Shown here in pieces: positions 1 to 9,699 of a stretch of 64,000 nucleotides of DNA. The position numbers and the translations under genes are program-made. The notes beneath the pieces were generated by a model, which was not told the DNA's origin, ran no database searches, and was given only the letters and a program-made list of their open reading frames with translations. The stretch lies in the NCBI GenBank assembly GCA_012927585.1, contig JABBOY010000012.1:24051-88050 (forward strand), written 5' to 3'. The number at the start of each line of letters is the position of its first letter. The first letter of the stretch is position 1. Origin of the DNA: Glaciimonas sp. Its GTDB lineage: Bacteria > Pseudomonadota > Gammaproteobacteria > Burkholderiales > Burkholderiaceae_D.

Positions 1-1793
1 ACACATTCAAGCTGCATTATGTCACCCATTGTTGCATGGGTGTGTCGGGCATGATCGCCGAGTTCGACGCGTCCGGCAATCTGTTGATGTACTCGAACAC
101 GCAGGTGCCGTTTCTGCACAAGCGCGAGTTCGCCGAGTACCTGCAGATGGACCCGAGCCGGGTGCGCATCATCCAGCCGCCGATCGGCGGCGGCTTCGGC
201 TCCAAACTCGACATCTACCCGTTCGAAATGATCTGCGTGTTCCTGGCGCGTCTGACCAAGCGGCCGGTGAAGCTGGTGTTCACGCGCGAAGAGGAATTCC
301 TGGCCTCGCCGACGCGCCAGCCGGTGCTGCTAACGCTGCGCTCTGGCTGCAAGAAAGACGGCACCCTGACCTTCCGCCAGGTGCACACACTGCACGACAA
401 CGGCGCCTACACGTCATGGGGCGCGACCACGCCGTTCGTGATGATGCAGACCTTTTCCTCGCTGTATCGGGTGCCGCACTGCGACTACCACACCGTCGCG
501 ATGTATACCAACAACCCGTATGCCGGCTCGTTCCGCGGCTACGGCAACCTGCAGGCCACCTTCGCGATCGAACAGCAGATGGATAAGCTGGCCGAGGCGA
601 TCGGCATGGACCAGTTCGAATTCCGCATGAAGAACGCGCAGGAAGCCGGCGAAGTGACCGGCCAGGGCATGGTATTCAGGAGCTGCGGCTTCAAAGAATG
701 TCTGACCACGGCCGCCGAGCGTAGTGACTTCCGGCGCAAGCTCGAAAAGAACCGCAAAAACCAGAATGCGCCGGGGCCGATCAAACGCGGCATCGGCATG
801 GCCGCGATGTTGCACGTCGGCGGCGGCGCCAAGATCCATCAGTCCGACGGCTGCGGGACGATCCTGAAGATGGACGATTTCGGCCACGTGACGTTGATCA
901 CCGGCGCTTCCGAGATCGGCCAGGGCTCGGAGACGGTGCTGTCGCAACTGGTGTGCGAAGAACTGGGATTGCCGATGTCGGCGATCACCGTGATTAACAA
1001 CGACACCGCGATCACGCCATGGGATGTGGGCGTACATGCGTCGCGCACCACCTTCATCGCCGGCAACTCGGCCATCGGTGCAGCCAGGAAAGCCAAGATC
1101 AAACTGCTGGCGGCAGCCGCCAGAAAATTCGAATGCGCCGAGGACGAGCTCGACCTGCGCGGCGGCTACGTGACCCGGGCCGCAAGCGGCGAACCGCTGA
1201 TCGACCTGCCGCGCCTGCTGCGTCAACTGCACTTCTCCGACAAGGCCGAACTGGTGATGACCACCTTCTACTACGAACCGCCCAGCGTGCATCAGGACAA
1301 GGGCTTCAAGGGCGACGTGTCGGCTGCCTACGCCTGGGCCACCCAAGTGGTCGAGGTCGAAGTCGATACCGAGACCGGCATTGTCAAGATGACCAAGGTC
1401 ACCGCTGCGCACGACGTGGGTCGGGTGCTGAACCGGCTCGGCATTGAAGGCCAAATCGAAGGCGGCGTGGTGATGGGCCAGGGCTATGCGCTGACCGAAA
1501 ACCTGATGGTCGAGAATGGCGTCATACGCAATCCCAACTTCCGCGACTATAAGCTGGTGACCGCGCCCGAGATTCCAGAGATGGACATCAGCTTCATCGA
1601 ATCGATGGATGGAGAAGGCCCGCAGGGCGCAAAAGGTGTGGGCGAAGCACCGGCGATCTGCATCGCGGCGGCCACCGCCAATGCCATCTATAACGCCACC
1701 GGCGTGCGTATCTACGATCTACCATTCACGCCCGAGCGGGTATACAGCGCGCTGCGCGGCCGATCCAAAAAACCGTACTGGCAACCCGCATGA
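1..1793 (+). CDS. Molybdenum hydroxylase large subunit, xanthine dehydrogenase family (5' end outside window)
   Basis: The reading frame is open to the left edge of the window, so about the C-terminal 597 residues are visible of a family usually 750-800 residues long. Family landmarks in order are IGGGFGSK near base 184, SFRGYG near 530 and [10 protein letters not shown] near 1625; the last holds the glutamate that acts as catalytic base in xanthine dehydrogenase-type enzymes. These enzymes hydroxylate carbon centres with water using a Mo-MCD cofactor, so they work without oxygen. The stop overlaps the start of the next gene (ATGA), implying translational coupling to a CoA-transferase. By context it could hydroxylate the pyrrole ring of indoleacetate. 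That substrate is inferred, and the FAD and 2Fe-2S subunits are not visible here. Confidence 0.9.
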   Translation, partial: TFKLHYVTHCCMGVSGMIAEFDASGNLLMYSNTQVPFLHKREFAEYLQMDPSRVRIIQPPIGGGFGSKLDIYPFEMICVFLARLTKRPVKLVFTREEEFLASPTRQPVLLTLRSGCKKDGTLTFRQVHTLHDNGAYTSWGATTPFVMMQTFSSLYRVPHCDYHTVAMYTNNPYAGSFRGYGNLQATFAIEQQMDKLAEAIGMDQFEFRMKNAQEAGEVTGQGMVFRSCGFKECLTTAAERSDFRRKLEKNRKNQNAPGPIKRGIGMAAMLHVGGGAKIHQSDGCGTILKMDDFGHVTLITGASEIGQGSETVLSQLVCEELGLPMSAITVINNDTAITPWDVGVHASRTTFIAGNSAIGAARKAKIKLLAAAARKFECAEDELDLRGGYVTRAASGEPLIDLPRLLRQLHFSDKAELVMTTFYYEPPSVHQDKGFKGDVSAAYAWATQVVEVEVDTETGIVKMTKVTAAHDVGRVLNRLGIEGQIEGGVVMGQGYALTENLMVENGVIRNPNFRDYKLVTAPEIPEMDISFIESMDGEGPQGAKGVGEAPAICIAAATANAIYNATGVRIYDLPFTPERVYSALRGRSKKPYWQPA

Positions 1794-2983
1794 AGCGCCG
1801 CACCATCCTGTCGATGGAGCAGGCGCTGTCGCTGCCCTACGCCACGCTGCGCTTCGCGCAGCTCGGCTGGCGCGTGATCCGCATCGAGTCAACGCCGAGT
1901 GGCGCCGGCCTGCCAGGCGACCCCAATCGCTACATCGGCGCCAAGGTCGTGGACGATGATCGCCGCACTTACTTCGTGGCGCCCAATGTCGGCAAGGAAA
2001 GCATCGCCCTGAATCTGAAGGAGCCGGAGGGACAGGCGGTATTGCAGCAATTGATCAGGGAGCTTGATGTCGATATTTTTTGCTGCAATACGGTGCCGCG
2101 GCGCTACCAGCAGCTGGGCATCGACTACGAGACGCTGCGCGCTGTCAAGCCGGATCTGATCTGGGCCGGGATTTCTGCCATGGGCCCTTCTTATCCCGAT
2201 GCGCCCGGCTACGATCCGGTAATCCAGGCGATGACTGGTTACATGGAACTAACCGGCGACCCGGACGGCCCGCCGATGCTGTCCGGCGTGCCACTGGTCG
2301 ATCTCAAGGCGGGCGACGAAGTGTATGCCAACGTGATGCTGGCGCTGGCCGAACGCGCCGAGACCGGCCGCGGCACGCGCATCGATATCTCGATGCTGCA
2401 GGCCGCCGCGTCCTGGCTCATCACCACCCTGCCACTGCTCGACTTCGACTGCCGTCCGGACGAAATCACACGTAGCGGCAACGCGCATCGTAAGTTCATT
2501 CCGACCAATGTCTACCCGACCGCCGACGGCTTCATTTATATCGCCATCGGCAGCGACGTGCAGTGGAAGCGCCTGTGCGAAACCGCGCAATTCTTCGACG
2601 TCGCCAACGCAGTGCGCCGCACCAATGAAGGCCGACACCAGGAGCGTGATGCGATCCAGCGTGACATGACGGCGGCGACGCGGCGCTGTAGCACCGCCGC
2701 GCTAAGCGAGGAATTGCGCAAAGCGACCATCCCGCACGCACCGATACACGATATCCCGGGAGTACGCGAGATGGCCGCCATCCGCGACAAGCTCACTGCT
2801 ACCCGTACGCCCGACGGCAAGCTGGTGCGCATGCAGCCGATGGCGGTGGATGTCGCGGGTGCGCCGAGCACATTTCGCTTTCCGCCCAAATACGGGCAGG
2901 ACACGCTGGCAGTGCTGCGCGAAGCCGGCATTGCCGAAGCCAAGTGCGTAAGTTTGCGGGAGCAAGGCATCATCGCCGGATAG
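1790..2983 (+). CDS. CaiB/BaiF family (family III) CoA-transferase
   Basis: This 397-residue protein has the length and pattern of family III CoA-transferases, which move CoA between carboxylic acids via an enzyme-bound aspartyl-CoA anhydride. The expected aspartate lies in [20 protein letters not shown] near residue 170, and the N-terminal region around [19 protein letters not shown] corresponds to the usual opening of the family. The ATG overlaps the stop of the molybdenum hydroxylase gene. In the described auxin pathway of Aromatoleum a CoA-transferase of this family (IaaL) transfers CoA to arylsuccinates, and this gene is a candidate for that role. The family assignment is firm; the substrate is inferred. 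Confidence 0.88.
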   Translation: MKRRTILSMEQALSLPYATLRFAQLGWRVIRIESTPSGAGLPGDPNRYIGAKVVDDDRRTYFVAPNVGKESIALNLKEPEGQAVLQQLIRELDVDIFCCNTVPRRYQQLGIDYETLRAVKPDLIWAGISAMGPSYPDAPGYDPVIQAMTGYMELTGDPDGPPMLSGVPLVDLKAGDEVYANVMLALAERAETGRGTRIDISMLQAAASWLITTLPLLDFDCRPDEITRSGNAHRKFIPTNVYPTADGFIYIAIGSDVQWKRLCETAQFFDVANAVRRTNEGRHQERDAIQRDMTAATRRCSTAALSEELRKATIPHAPIHDIPGVREMAAIRDKLTATRTPDGKLVRMQPMAVDVAGAPSTFRFPPKYGQDTLAVLREAGIAEAKCVSLREQGIIAG

Positions 2984-3055
2984 CACACTTTCACTGCTAT
3001 TCCACACCGGAACGGGAAAACTTACATTTTTTAAGACAAGCAAAGAGGAAGCGAC

Positions 3056-3883
3056 ATGAAAAAGCTGCAAGGAAAAATCGCCATCGTCACCGGCTCGGGC
3101 CGCGGCATCGGCCAGGCTATCGCATTGAAACTCGCCAGTGAAGGCGCCAGCATCGTTGTCAACGATCTTGACAGCGGGCCGACCGACGATACCATCTCCA
3201 AGGTGCACGCACTCGGCAGCAAAGCCGTCGCCTGCCTGGGCGATGTGACCGCGCCCGACTTCGGCACGCGTATCGTCGCGGCCGCACTGGAAACCTTCGG
3301 CGGCCTCGACATTATCATCAACAACGCCGGTTACGCCTGGGATGGCGTGATCCAGAAAATGACCGACGAACAATGGCAGGCCATGCTCGATGTGCATGCC
3401 ACCGCGCCGTTCCGCATCCTGCGCGCCGCCGCCGACTACATCCGTGAAGCAAGTAAAAAGGAAAAAACCGAAAGCCGCAGCTTCAACCGCAAGGTGGTCA
3501 ACATTTCTTCCATTGCCGGCCTGTATGGCAACGCCGGCCAGATGGGCTATTCCGCCGGCAAGGCGGCCATCCTCGGCATGACCAAGACCATGGCCAAGGA
3601 ATGGGGACGCTATCAGGTTAACGTCAACTGTGTCGCGTTCGGTCTGATCCAGACCCGCATGACGCAGCCAGTCGGCTCTGGCGACGCCATCGCCAAAATC
3701 GGTGAGCGCGAAGTCAAGATGGGCATCCAGCCGGAGTTCATCGAATTCATGAACAAGATGATTCCGTTGGGACGCGGCGGCACGCCGGAAGAAGCGGCGG
3801 GCGCAGTATATCTGATGTGCATTCCGGAATCGGACTACGTCACCGGCGAGGTGGTGCTGGCGAGCGGCGGGCTAGTGATGTAA
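3056..3883 (+). CDS. Short-chain dehydrogenase/reductase (FabG-like)
   Basis: A classical SDR of 275 residues. The Rossmann motif GSGRGIGQAIA is near residue 12, NNAGYAWDG is in the central region, and the catalytic Ser-Tyr-Lys set sits in NISSIAGLYGNAGQMGYSAGKAA. The segment just before the catalytic serine carries a charged insertion (SKKEKTESRSFNRK) relative to short FabG proteins. An AAGAGGAAG ribosome-binding site lies shortly before the ATG. It follows the CoA-transferase by about 70 bases in the same direction, so oxidation of a 3-hydroxyacyl-CoA or another alcohol intermediate of the local pathway is likely. The substrate cannot be read from the sequence. Confidence 0.87.
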   Translation: MKKLQGKIAIVTGSGRGIGQAIALKLASEGASIVVNDLDSGPTDDTISKVHALGSKAVACLGDVTAPDFGTRIVAAALETFGGLDIIINNAGYAWDGVIQKMTDEQWQAMLDVHATAPFRILRAAADYIREASKKEKTESRSFNRKVVNISSIAGLYGNAGQMGYSAGKAAILGMTKTMAKEWGRYQVNVNCVAFGLIQTRMTQPVGSGDAIAKIGEREVKMGIQPEFIEFMNKMIPLGRGGTPEEAAGAVYLMCIPESDYVTGEVVLASGGLVM

Positions 3884-3960
3884 CAGCAACTGCAGGGCGC
3901 ATCGCGATGCGCCCTGAAAAATCATGCGAGCCGGCACCTCGTCATTGGCATCATGAAAGC

Positions 3961-4887
3961 ATGGGTATGGATATCACACTGATCTTCGAGCTCTTCCTGA
4001 ACGGGTTGCAATTCGGCCTGATGCTGTTTCTGCTGGCGGCCGGCTTGACGCTGGTATTCGGCATCATGGATTTCATCAACTTGGCGCATGGCTCACTGTA
4101 TATGCTCGGCGCGTATTTCGCGGCCACCTTCGTCGCGCTGACAGGCTCGTTCTGGCTTGGCCTGCTGCTGGCGGTCGCGGCCACCGCGGTACTCGGAGTG
4201 CTGCTGGAAACGACGGTATTGCGCAGGCTGTATTCACGCGATCACATGTCGCATGTACTCGGCACCTTTGCCCTGATCCTGATCTTCAATGAAGCGGCGC
4301 GCATGATCTGGGGCGCGCAGCCGCTGATGCTCAACGCGCCGCCCGGTTTGTCGCAGCCGGTGGAGATCCTGCCGGGGTTCTTCTATTCCTCGTTCCGCCT
4401 GTTCATCATCGCTGCCGGCCTGGCAGTGGCAGCCTTGCTGTACCTGATCGTCGTGAAGACCCGACTGGGCATGCTGGTTCGCGCCGGCGCATCCAACCGT
4501 GAAATGGCGAGCGCGATGGGCGTCAACATCAAGCTCGTGTTCACCCTGCTGTTTGCATTCGGTGCCGCCCTGTGCGCGCTTGCCGGCGCATTGCTAGGAT
4601 CGATTCTGGCGGTACAGGTCGGCATGGGTGAAAGCATCCTGATTCTGGCATTTGTCGTGATCGTGATCGGCGGCATCGGCTCAATACGCGGCGCGCTGGT
4701 CGGCGCCGTGCTCGTCGGCGTGGTTGATACGCTCAGCCGCAGCCTGTTGCCGGCCATGCTGCGGGCCATCATGCCGCCGGACATCGCTTCCAATCTCGGC
4801 CCGGCGCTGGCGTCCATCCTGATTTACGTATTGATGGCTGCCGTACTGTTTTTTAAACCGCAGGGTCTGTTCCCTGCGCGCGGTTAG
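3961..4887 (+). CDS. livH: Branched-chain amino acid type ABC transporter permease, LivH family
   Basis: A 308-residue polytopic membrane protein with about eight hydrophobic segments and the LivH signature region FGIMDFINLAHGSLYMLGAY near the N-terminus. A longer reading frame begins at 3817 inside the preceding SDR gene, but its first 48 residues are arginine-rich and unlike a permease. The ATG at 3961 (or 3967) gives the normal LivH N-terminus. It is the first of four overlapping transporter genes. In aromatic-degradation clusters such Liv-type systems often carry aromatic acids, and substrate-binding proteins for it may be those at 8279 and 13310. Confidence 0.9.
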   Translation: MGMDITLIFELFLNGLQFGLMLFLLAAGLTLVFGIMDFINLAHGSLYMLGAYFAATFVALTGSFWLGLLLAVAATAVLGVLLETTVLRRLYSRDHMSHVLGTFALILIFNEAARMIWGAQPLMLNAPPGLSQPVEILPGFFYSSFRLFIIAAGLAVAALLYLIVVKTRLGMLVRAGASNREMASAMGVNIKLVFTLLFAFGAALCALAGALLGSILAVQVGMGESILILAFVVIVIGGIGSIRGALVGAVLVGVVDTLSRSLLPAMLRAIMPPDIASNLGPALASILIYVLMAAVLFFKPQGLFPARG

Positions 4888-4899
4888 AGGGCAGCGCAC

Positions 4900-5859
4900 A
4901 TGTACAGCAAAATGCATCATCCGTTGTCGCGTCTGTGGGTGCCGATACTGCTCGTGCTGCTAGCGGCGTTTCCGTTTGCGGCAGAGATATCGGGCGAGAC
5001 GTTTTATATCGGCGTCGTCAGCCGCCTGCTGATTTTTGCGCTAGCGGCTACCAGCCTCAACCTGATTCTCGGCTTCGGCGGCATGGTCAGCCTGGGCCAC
5101 GCCGCCTACTTCGGTGCCGGCGCCTACACGGTCGCCATCCTGATGCAGTATGGCGTGCTGTCGGCCTGGATCAGCTGGCCTGCCGCATTTTTGGCGGGCG
5201 CGCTGCTGGCGCTGATCATCGGCCTGATTTCACTGCGCACCAAGGGTGTGTATTTCATCATGATCACGCTCGCCTTCGCACAAATGATCTACTACGTCTT
5301 CATCTCGCTCAAGGCCTATGGCGGGGACGACGGCATGAACCTGCCGAGACGCTCCACACTCGGCATTGATCTCGCTTCGGACACCACTTTTTATTATGTT
5401 GTACTTTTCATATTCGTCGTCGCGATCTCCCTGATCCATCGCTTGATCAATTCGCGCTTCGGACGAGTGCTGCAAGCAGTGCGTGAAAATAAGATCCGTA
5501 TGGAGGCAATCGGCTATCCGGTGTTTCGTTACAAGCTGGTCTGCTTTGTGATAGCCGGTGCGCTGGCAAGCCTAGCGGGCGCACTGCTGGCCAATTTGAC
5601 CTTGATGGTCAGCCCGAACCTGATGCACTGGACGCAGTCCGCCAGCCTGATGGTGATGGTGATCCTGGGAGGCATAGGTTATTTTGCCGCCGGCATCATC
5701 GGCGCGGTCACAATGCTACTGCTGGAAGAAATCCTGTCCAGCTACACCATTCACTGGCAACTTGCGCTTGGTCTTATCCTGCTGGGAGTCGTGCTATTTT
5801 TGCCGCGAGGCCTGGCAAGCTTGTTCGAGCGTCTCAAACGTCACGGAGGGAAGGCATGA
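4900..5859 (+). CDS. livM: Branched-chain amino acid type ABC transporter permease, LivM family
   Basis: A 319-residue inner-membrane permease. The LivM hallmark LILGFGGMVSLGHAAYFGAGAY lies near residues 50-71, followed by several more hydrophobic segments and a C-terminal FLPRGLASLF. It starts 12 bases after livH and its stop overlaps the start of the ATPase gene by four bases, so the four transporter genes appear to be one translationally coupled unit. With LivH it would form the membrane channel of the importer. The transported compound is not evident from sequence. Confidence 0.92.
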   Translation: MYSKMHHPLSRLWVPILLVLLAAFPFAAEISGETFYIGVVSRLLIFALAATSLNLILGFGGMVSLGHAAYFGAGAYTVAILMQYGVLSAWISWPAAFLAGALLALIIGLISLRTKGVYFIMITLAFAQMIYYVFISLKAYGGDDGMNLPRRSTLGIDLASDTTFYYVVLFIFVVAISLIHRLINSRFGRVLQAVRENKIRMEAIGYPVFRYKLVCFVIAGALASLAGALLANLTLMVSPNLMHWTQSASLMVMVILGGIGYFAAGIIGAVTMLLLEEILSSYTIHWQLALGLILLGVVLFLPRGLASLFERLKRHGGKA

Positions 5860-6638
5860 GCGATGGCATTCCATTGCTGGAACTGCGCAATCTGGTGAAA
5901 CGCTATGGTGGTCTGATTGCGACTAACAATCTGAGCCTGCGCGTCGCTAGCGGTGAAATCCACGTCGTCATCGGCCCCAACGGTGCTGGCAAGACCACGC
6001 TGATCCATCAGATCTCCGGCGCCATCGCGCCGAACCAGGGCAGCATCCTGTTCGACCGCCAGGATGTCACGCGCCTGCCGATGCACAAGCGGGTCACGCG
6101 TGGTCTGGTGCGTTCTTACCAGATCACCAATATCTTCAGATCCTATTCGGTGCTCGATAATCTGGCGCTAGCGGTGCAGGCGCGCAGCGGCAGCAGCATG
6201 CGTTTCTGGCAGCCGGCCATCAGTGAACGCGTGCTATTCGAACAGGCGCGTACCATCGGCGAGCGGATCGGACTGGGTGCGCGCATCGATGCCATCGCAG
6301 GCAGCCTGGCGCACGGCGAACAGCGTCAGCTCGAAGTGGGACTGGCGCTGGCGACCAGCCCCAAATTATTGTTGCTCGACGAGCCTATGGCCGGCATGGG
6401 TTCGGAAGAGTCCGCACGCATGATATCGCTTATCAGAAGCCTGCGCAGCGAAGTCGCCATCCTGCTGATCGAGCATGACATGGACGCCGTGTTCCAGTTG
6501 GCCGACCGCATTTCGGTGCTGGTAGCGGGAAGCATCATCGCCACCGGCATGCCGAATGAAATTCGCGCCAATATCGAAGTCAAGAAAGCGTATCTTGGCG
6601 ACGAGGTAGTGTATATAGGCGACGAGGTAGCGGCATGA
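5856..6638 (+). CDS. livG: ABC transporter ATP-binding protein, LivG family
   Basis: A 260-residue ATPase with Walker A GPNGAGKTT near residue 40, a signature region AHGEQRQLEVGLAL (AHGEQ in place of LSGGQ, normal for LivG proteins), Walker B LLLLDEPMAGM and the switch histidine in LLIEHDMDAVF. The start overlaps the livM stop (ATGA). It ends with a short repeat-like tail, YLGDEVVYIGDEVAA. It energises uptake together with LivF. Confidence 0.93.
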   Translation: MSDGIPLLELRNLVKRYGGLIATNNLSLRVASGEIHVVIGPNGAGKTTLIHQISGAIAPNQGSILFDRQDVTRLPMHKRVTRGLVRSYQITNIFRSYSVLDNLALAVQARSGSSMRFWQPAISERVLFEQARTIGERIGLGARIDAIAGSLAHGEQRQLEVGLALATSPKLLLLDEPMAGMGSEESARMISLIRSLRSEVAILLIEHDMDAVFQLADRISVLVAGSIIATGMPNEIRANIEVKKAYLGDEVVYIGDEVAA

Positions 6639-7345
6639 AAACGATCCTGCAAGTCGACAATATCGAAACAGCCTACAGCTCCAGTCAGGTATTGTTCGGC
6701 GTCAGCTTCGATATCAGGCACGGCGAGGTCGCCACTTTACTGGGCCGCAACGGCGTCGGAAAAACGACCACGCTACGCTCGATCCTGGGCCTGACGCGCA
6801 TCAGAAAGGGAGCGATTCATTTTTGCGATCGACGCATCGATGCGCTGGCAACCGACCGCATTGCCCGCCTCGGAATTGCCATCGTACCGGAAGGCCGTCA
6901 GATTTTCCCCAACCTCACAGTCAAGGAAAATCTGGTCGCCTTCGCCGGCAATCGCAGCAAGACCAGCGAGCCGTGGACATTAGCGCGTGTGTACAATCTG
7001 TTTCCGCGACTACAGGAACGCGCAAGCAACCTCGGCAATCAGTTGTCGGGTGGCGAGCAGCAAATGCTGGCGATCGGACGCGCCCTGATGACTAATCCAC
7101 ATTTGCTAATTCTGGATGAGGCCACCGAAGGCCTGTCGCCGCTGATTCGCGAGGAAATCTGGACCTGCCTGGGCCAGCTGCGCGAACAGGGCCAGACCAT
7201 ACTTGTGATCGACAAATATGTCGAACGACTATTGGCGCTGGCGGATCACCATACGGTCATTGAGCGCGGCTGCGTGGTATGGTCAGGCAACAGCGCGCGC
7301 TTGCGCGAAGCGCCCGAGATATGGCATCGCTACGTCGGCGTATAG
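6635..7345 (+). CDS. livF: ABC transporter ATP-binding protein, LivF family
   Basis: A 236-residue ATPase with Walker A GRNGVGKTT, signature LSGGEQQM and Walker B LLILDEATEGLSP, the usual LivF set. The switch histidine position reads VIDKYVERL, so the common H of VEQN/VEHD-type motifs is replaced; this is frequent in LivF. The start overlaps the livG stop by four bases. It completes the LivHMGF operon. Confidence 0.93.
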   Translation: MKTILQVDNIETAYSSSQVLFGVSFDIRHGEVATLLGRNGVGKTTTLRSILGLTRIRKGAIHFCDRRIDALATDRIARLGIAIVPEGRQIFPNLTVKENLVAFAGNRSKTSEPWTLARVYNLFPRLQERASNLGNQLSGGEQQMLAIGRALMTNPHLLILDEATEGLSPLIREEIWTCLGQLREQGQTILVIDKYVERLLALADHHTVIERGCVVWSGNSARLREAPEIWHRYVGV

Positions 7346-7361
7346 ATAAGAGAATGACTGC

Positions 7362-8093
7362 ATGAATCCAGGCATCTATCGACGGCGCATATGCATCGCG
7401 ACGTCGGAAAATGAAGCGCGCGCGGATATGGAAGATGACTTGCATCGTTTTGCCGTCATCATCCGGCATGACGGCGCACACGTGACCGCCATTCAAGGGC
7501 TGCCGATTCGCGTCCCGTGGTCACTGTGCCCGCACTCGGTCGAGGCGCTCGGTCGCCTGATCGGCATGCCACTGTCACCGCACCCGCTGGCGGTGTTCCA
7601 GCACGCGGACTGCTCGCAGCAGTGCACGCACATGTTCGATCTGGCGGGCCTGGCGATTGCCCATGCGGCGCGTGGTACGAGGCTGCGCCAATACGATGTC
7701 GAAGCGCCATATCTGGAGGAAAAAGGGGCGCGCAGTTTGTCGCTGCGGCGCGACGGCAGGGAAATCCTGAACTGGACGATCGATGGCGCCACGCTGCTGG
7801 CGCCGGAGGCCTTTACCGGCCACGACATCAAGCGCCTGCCCGCCTGGGCGGAAAGTGCGTTTCCCGACCCCGACGATTATGAGGCGATTGTCATATTGCG
7901 CCGATCGGTACTGATATCGAAAGCGCGCCTGCACGATTGGGATATATTTTCCACTGCGGCCGCCACCGGCCATGGCTTGGGGGCATGCTATGTGTTTCAG
8001 CCGGGAATCCAGGAGCGCGCAATCAGGATGGTCGGTACCGCGCGCGAATTTACGGATACGCCGGGACGGATGCTGTCCGATCTCCAGCCTTGA
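7362..8093 (+). CDS. DUF2889 domain protein
   Basis: This 243-residue protein shows the conserved pattern of the DUF2889 family: an N-terminal RRRICIATSENEARADMEDD, then IQGLPIRVPWSLCPHSVEAL, and a Cys/His-containing centre CSQQCTHMFDLAGLAIAHA. The spaced Cys-x3-Cys-x-His could bind a metal. The biochemical function of the family is not known to me. It starts 16 bases after livF and so is probably the last gene of the transporter operon; members are often found beside aromatic-degradation genes. It ends before a region with two perfect palindromes. Confidence 0.8.
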   Translation: MNPGIYRRRICIATSENEARADMEDDLHRFAVIIRHDGAHVTAIQGLPIRVPWSLCPHSVEALGRLIGMPLSPHPLAVFQHADCSQQCTHMFDLAGLAIAHAARGTRLRQYDVEAPYLEEKGARSLSLRRDGREILNWTIDGATLLAPEAFTGHDIKRLPAWAESAFPDPDDYEAIVILRRSVLISKARLHDWDIFSTAAATGHGLGACYVFQPGIQERAIRMVGTAREFTDTPGRMLSDLQP

Positions 8094-8158
8094 CATGCCG
8101 TCACCTTTAGAAGCCGCTGATTCCCTGCTTGCAACAGTACAGGGCAACATTGCGCGGG

Positions 8159-8176
8159 CAGGCAGCATGCTGCCTG
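8159..8176. terminator. 18-bp perfect palindrome downstream of the DUF2889 gene
   Basis: CAGGCAGCA followed directly by its reverse complement TGCTGCCTG. It lies 66 bases after the DUF2889 stop and can fold as a hairpin, but no T-run follows, so termination is possible rather than shown. Confidence 0.4.
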
Positions 8177-8241
8177 AAACCCCTTCTTAACCCTTCATGG
8201 GGCCGACAGAAGCTTGGGGAATATTGAAAAATTGTCCACAG

Positions 8242-8269
8242 TGAGACTGTCAACCGGTTGACAGTCTCA
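8242..8269. repeat. 28-bp perfect palindrome between convergent genes
   Basis: TGAGACTGTCAACC followed without spacer by its exact reverse complement GGTTGACAGTCTCA. It lies ten bases from the 3' end of the binding-protein gene on the minus strand. Read on that strand it is followed within about a dozen bases by AATTTTTC. It may be a bidirectional terminator, or a binding site for a symmetric regulator. Confidence 0.55.
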
Positions 8270-8278
8270 GTTGCAAAC

Positions 8279-9445
8279 TCATTTCATCTTGCACGCGCTC
8301 ACGTATGCATCGGGATGATCCGTAAAGATTTTCCCGGTCGTCTTATTCACAATGCGCCCTTTGTCATCCTTCGCCACGACCTGCGAATAATAAGTCTGGA
8401 TCGGATAGTGGTTCTTGTTGAACTTGAAGTCGCCGCGCACCGATTTGAAATTAGCCGCTTCCAGCGCCAGACGCAGCGCCGCCTTGTCTTCGATCTTGCC
8501 CTTCACGTCCCGCACGGCCGCATCCATCAGCATTGCCGCATCATAGCCCTGGGATGCATACGTGGACGGCAGGCGCTTGTACTCTTTCTCGAAATCCGCA
8601 ACAAACTGCTTGCTTTGGGGATTGTTGAAATCGCTGTTCCAGTGCGCGGCGTGCTGGGCGCCGACCGTGGACTCGCCGATTGCTGTAATGGTGTCCTGGT
8701 CGAAATTCCAGCCGGTGGCAAACAGGGGAATCTGTCCGTTAAGACCGGACTGGTTCCATTGCTTCAGGAAGTTGATGCCCATGCCGCCTGGCAGAAAGAA
8801 GAAGACTGAATCCGGCTTCGCGGCACGAATCTGCGCGAGTTCTGTCGCGAAGTTGAGCTCGCCCATCTTGATATAAGCCTCATCCGCGATCTTGCCCTTG
8901 TAAAAACGTTTGAAGCCGGCTACCACATCCTTGCCGCCCGGATAATTGGGCGCAACGATGTAGGTATTCTTGAAACCCTTCTGCGTCAGGTACTGGCCGG
9001 TAGCTTCCGAATAACTGTCACTAATCCATGATACGGTGAAGAAATACGGATTGCAGCTTTCACCGGCCAGGTAAGATGGTCCGGTATTGGCGCTGATGAA
9101 AAAGGTTTCAGATGCGAAGGTATCCTTCTCGACCGCGGCCAGAATGTTTTGAAACACCACACCGGTCATAAAATCGACTTTTTCCTTCTTGATCAGTTTT
9201 TCGCCCAGCCCATGCGCAACATCCGGCTTGCCCTGATCGTCCTGCACGATCAGCTCGACGGGAAGCCCACCCAGCTTGCCGCCCGTCTTCTTCAGCGCAA
9301 GATTGAAACCATCCAGAATAGAGGTACCAAGCACGGCGCCCGGCCCCGACAAGGTGCTGAGGAATCCGACCTTGATTTTTTCCGCCGCCTGAACCGGCAA
9401 CATGGCGCCCGCAACCAGCATAGCAAGCATTGTCTTCTTGAACAT
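8279..9445 (-). CDS. ABC transporter substrate-binding protein, Leu/Ile/Val-binding type
   Basis: A 388-residue periplasmic binding protein. A signal peptide runs to about residue 20 (cleavage after VQA), followed by the family opening KIKVGFLSTLSGPGAVLGTSILDG. The chosen ATG at 9445 has GAGGAG five bases upstream; the GTG two codons earlier would sit inside that site. It is convergent to the LivHMGF operon and divergent from the fused oxidoreductase gene. It probably delivers an aromatic or amino-acid substrate to the LivHMGF importer. The described auxin gene cluster also includes a periplasmic binding protein. Confidence 0.9.
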   Translation of the reverse strand: MFKKTMLAMLVAGAMLPVQAAEKIKVGFLSTLSGPGAVLGTSILDGFNLALKKTGGKLGGLPVELIVQDDQGKPDVAHGLGEKLIKKEKVDFMTGVVFQNILAAVEKDTFASETFFISANTGPSYLAGESCNPYFFTVSWISDSYSEATGQYLTQKGFKNTYIVAPNYPGGKDVVAGFKRFYKGKIADEAYIKMGELNFATELAQIRAAKPDSVFFFLPGGMGINFLKQWNQSGLNGQIPLFATGWNFDQDTITAIGESTVGAQHAAHWNSDFNNPQSKQFVADFEKEYKRLPSTYASQGYDAAMLMDAAVRDVKGKIEDKAALRLALEAANFKSVRGDFKFNKNHYPIQTYYSQVVAKDDKGRIVNKTTGKIFTDHPDAYVSACKMK

Positions 9446-9699
9446 GTCCACTCCTCTTCACGTCTATTTATAATTGATTGAATACCCGGCAACGGCCTGG
9501 TTGCCGCCTTGATTGAACTGGTTACAGCATTACTGTGTATTTTTATGGAATACTGTATACATTGAATCTTTGCGTGTCAATTCACGTGCACACACGGCTT
9601 GTATCGAAGAAAGGACAGAACCATGAAGAATCGCGCAATCCTAACCATCCCTGACAGAATGGATCCACCTTGCGAACTTCCCGTCACCGAGGCCCGGTA

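Noticed and set aside
414..1454. A 346-codon minus-strand open frame
   Set aside because: Antisense shadow of the molybdenum hydroxylase large subunit; no recognisable domain.
3817..3960. N-terminal extension of LivH
   Set aside because: It overlaps the end of the SDR gene and would place a charged 48-residue stretch before the first membrane helix.
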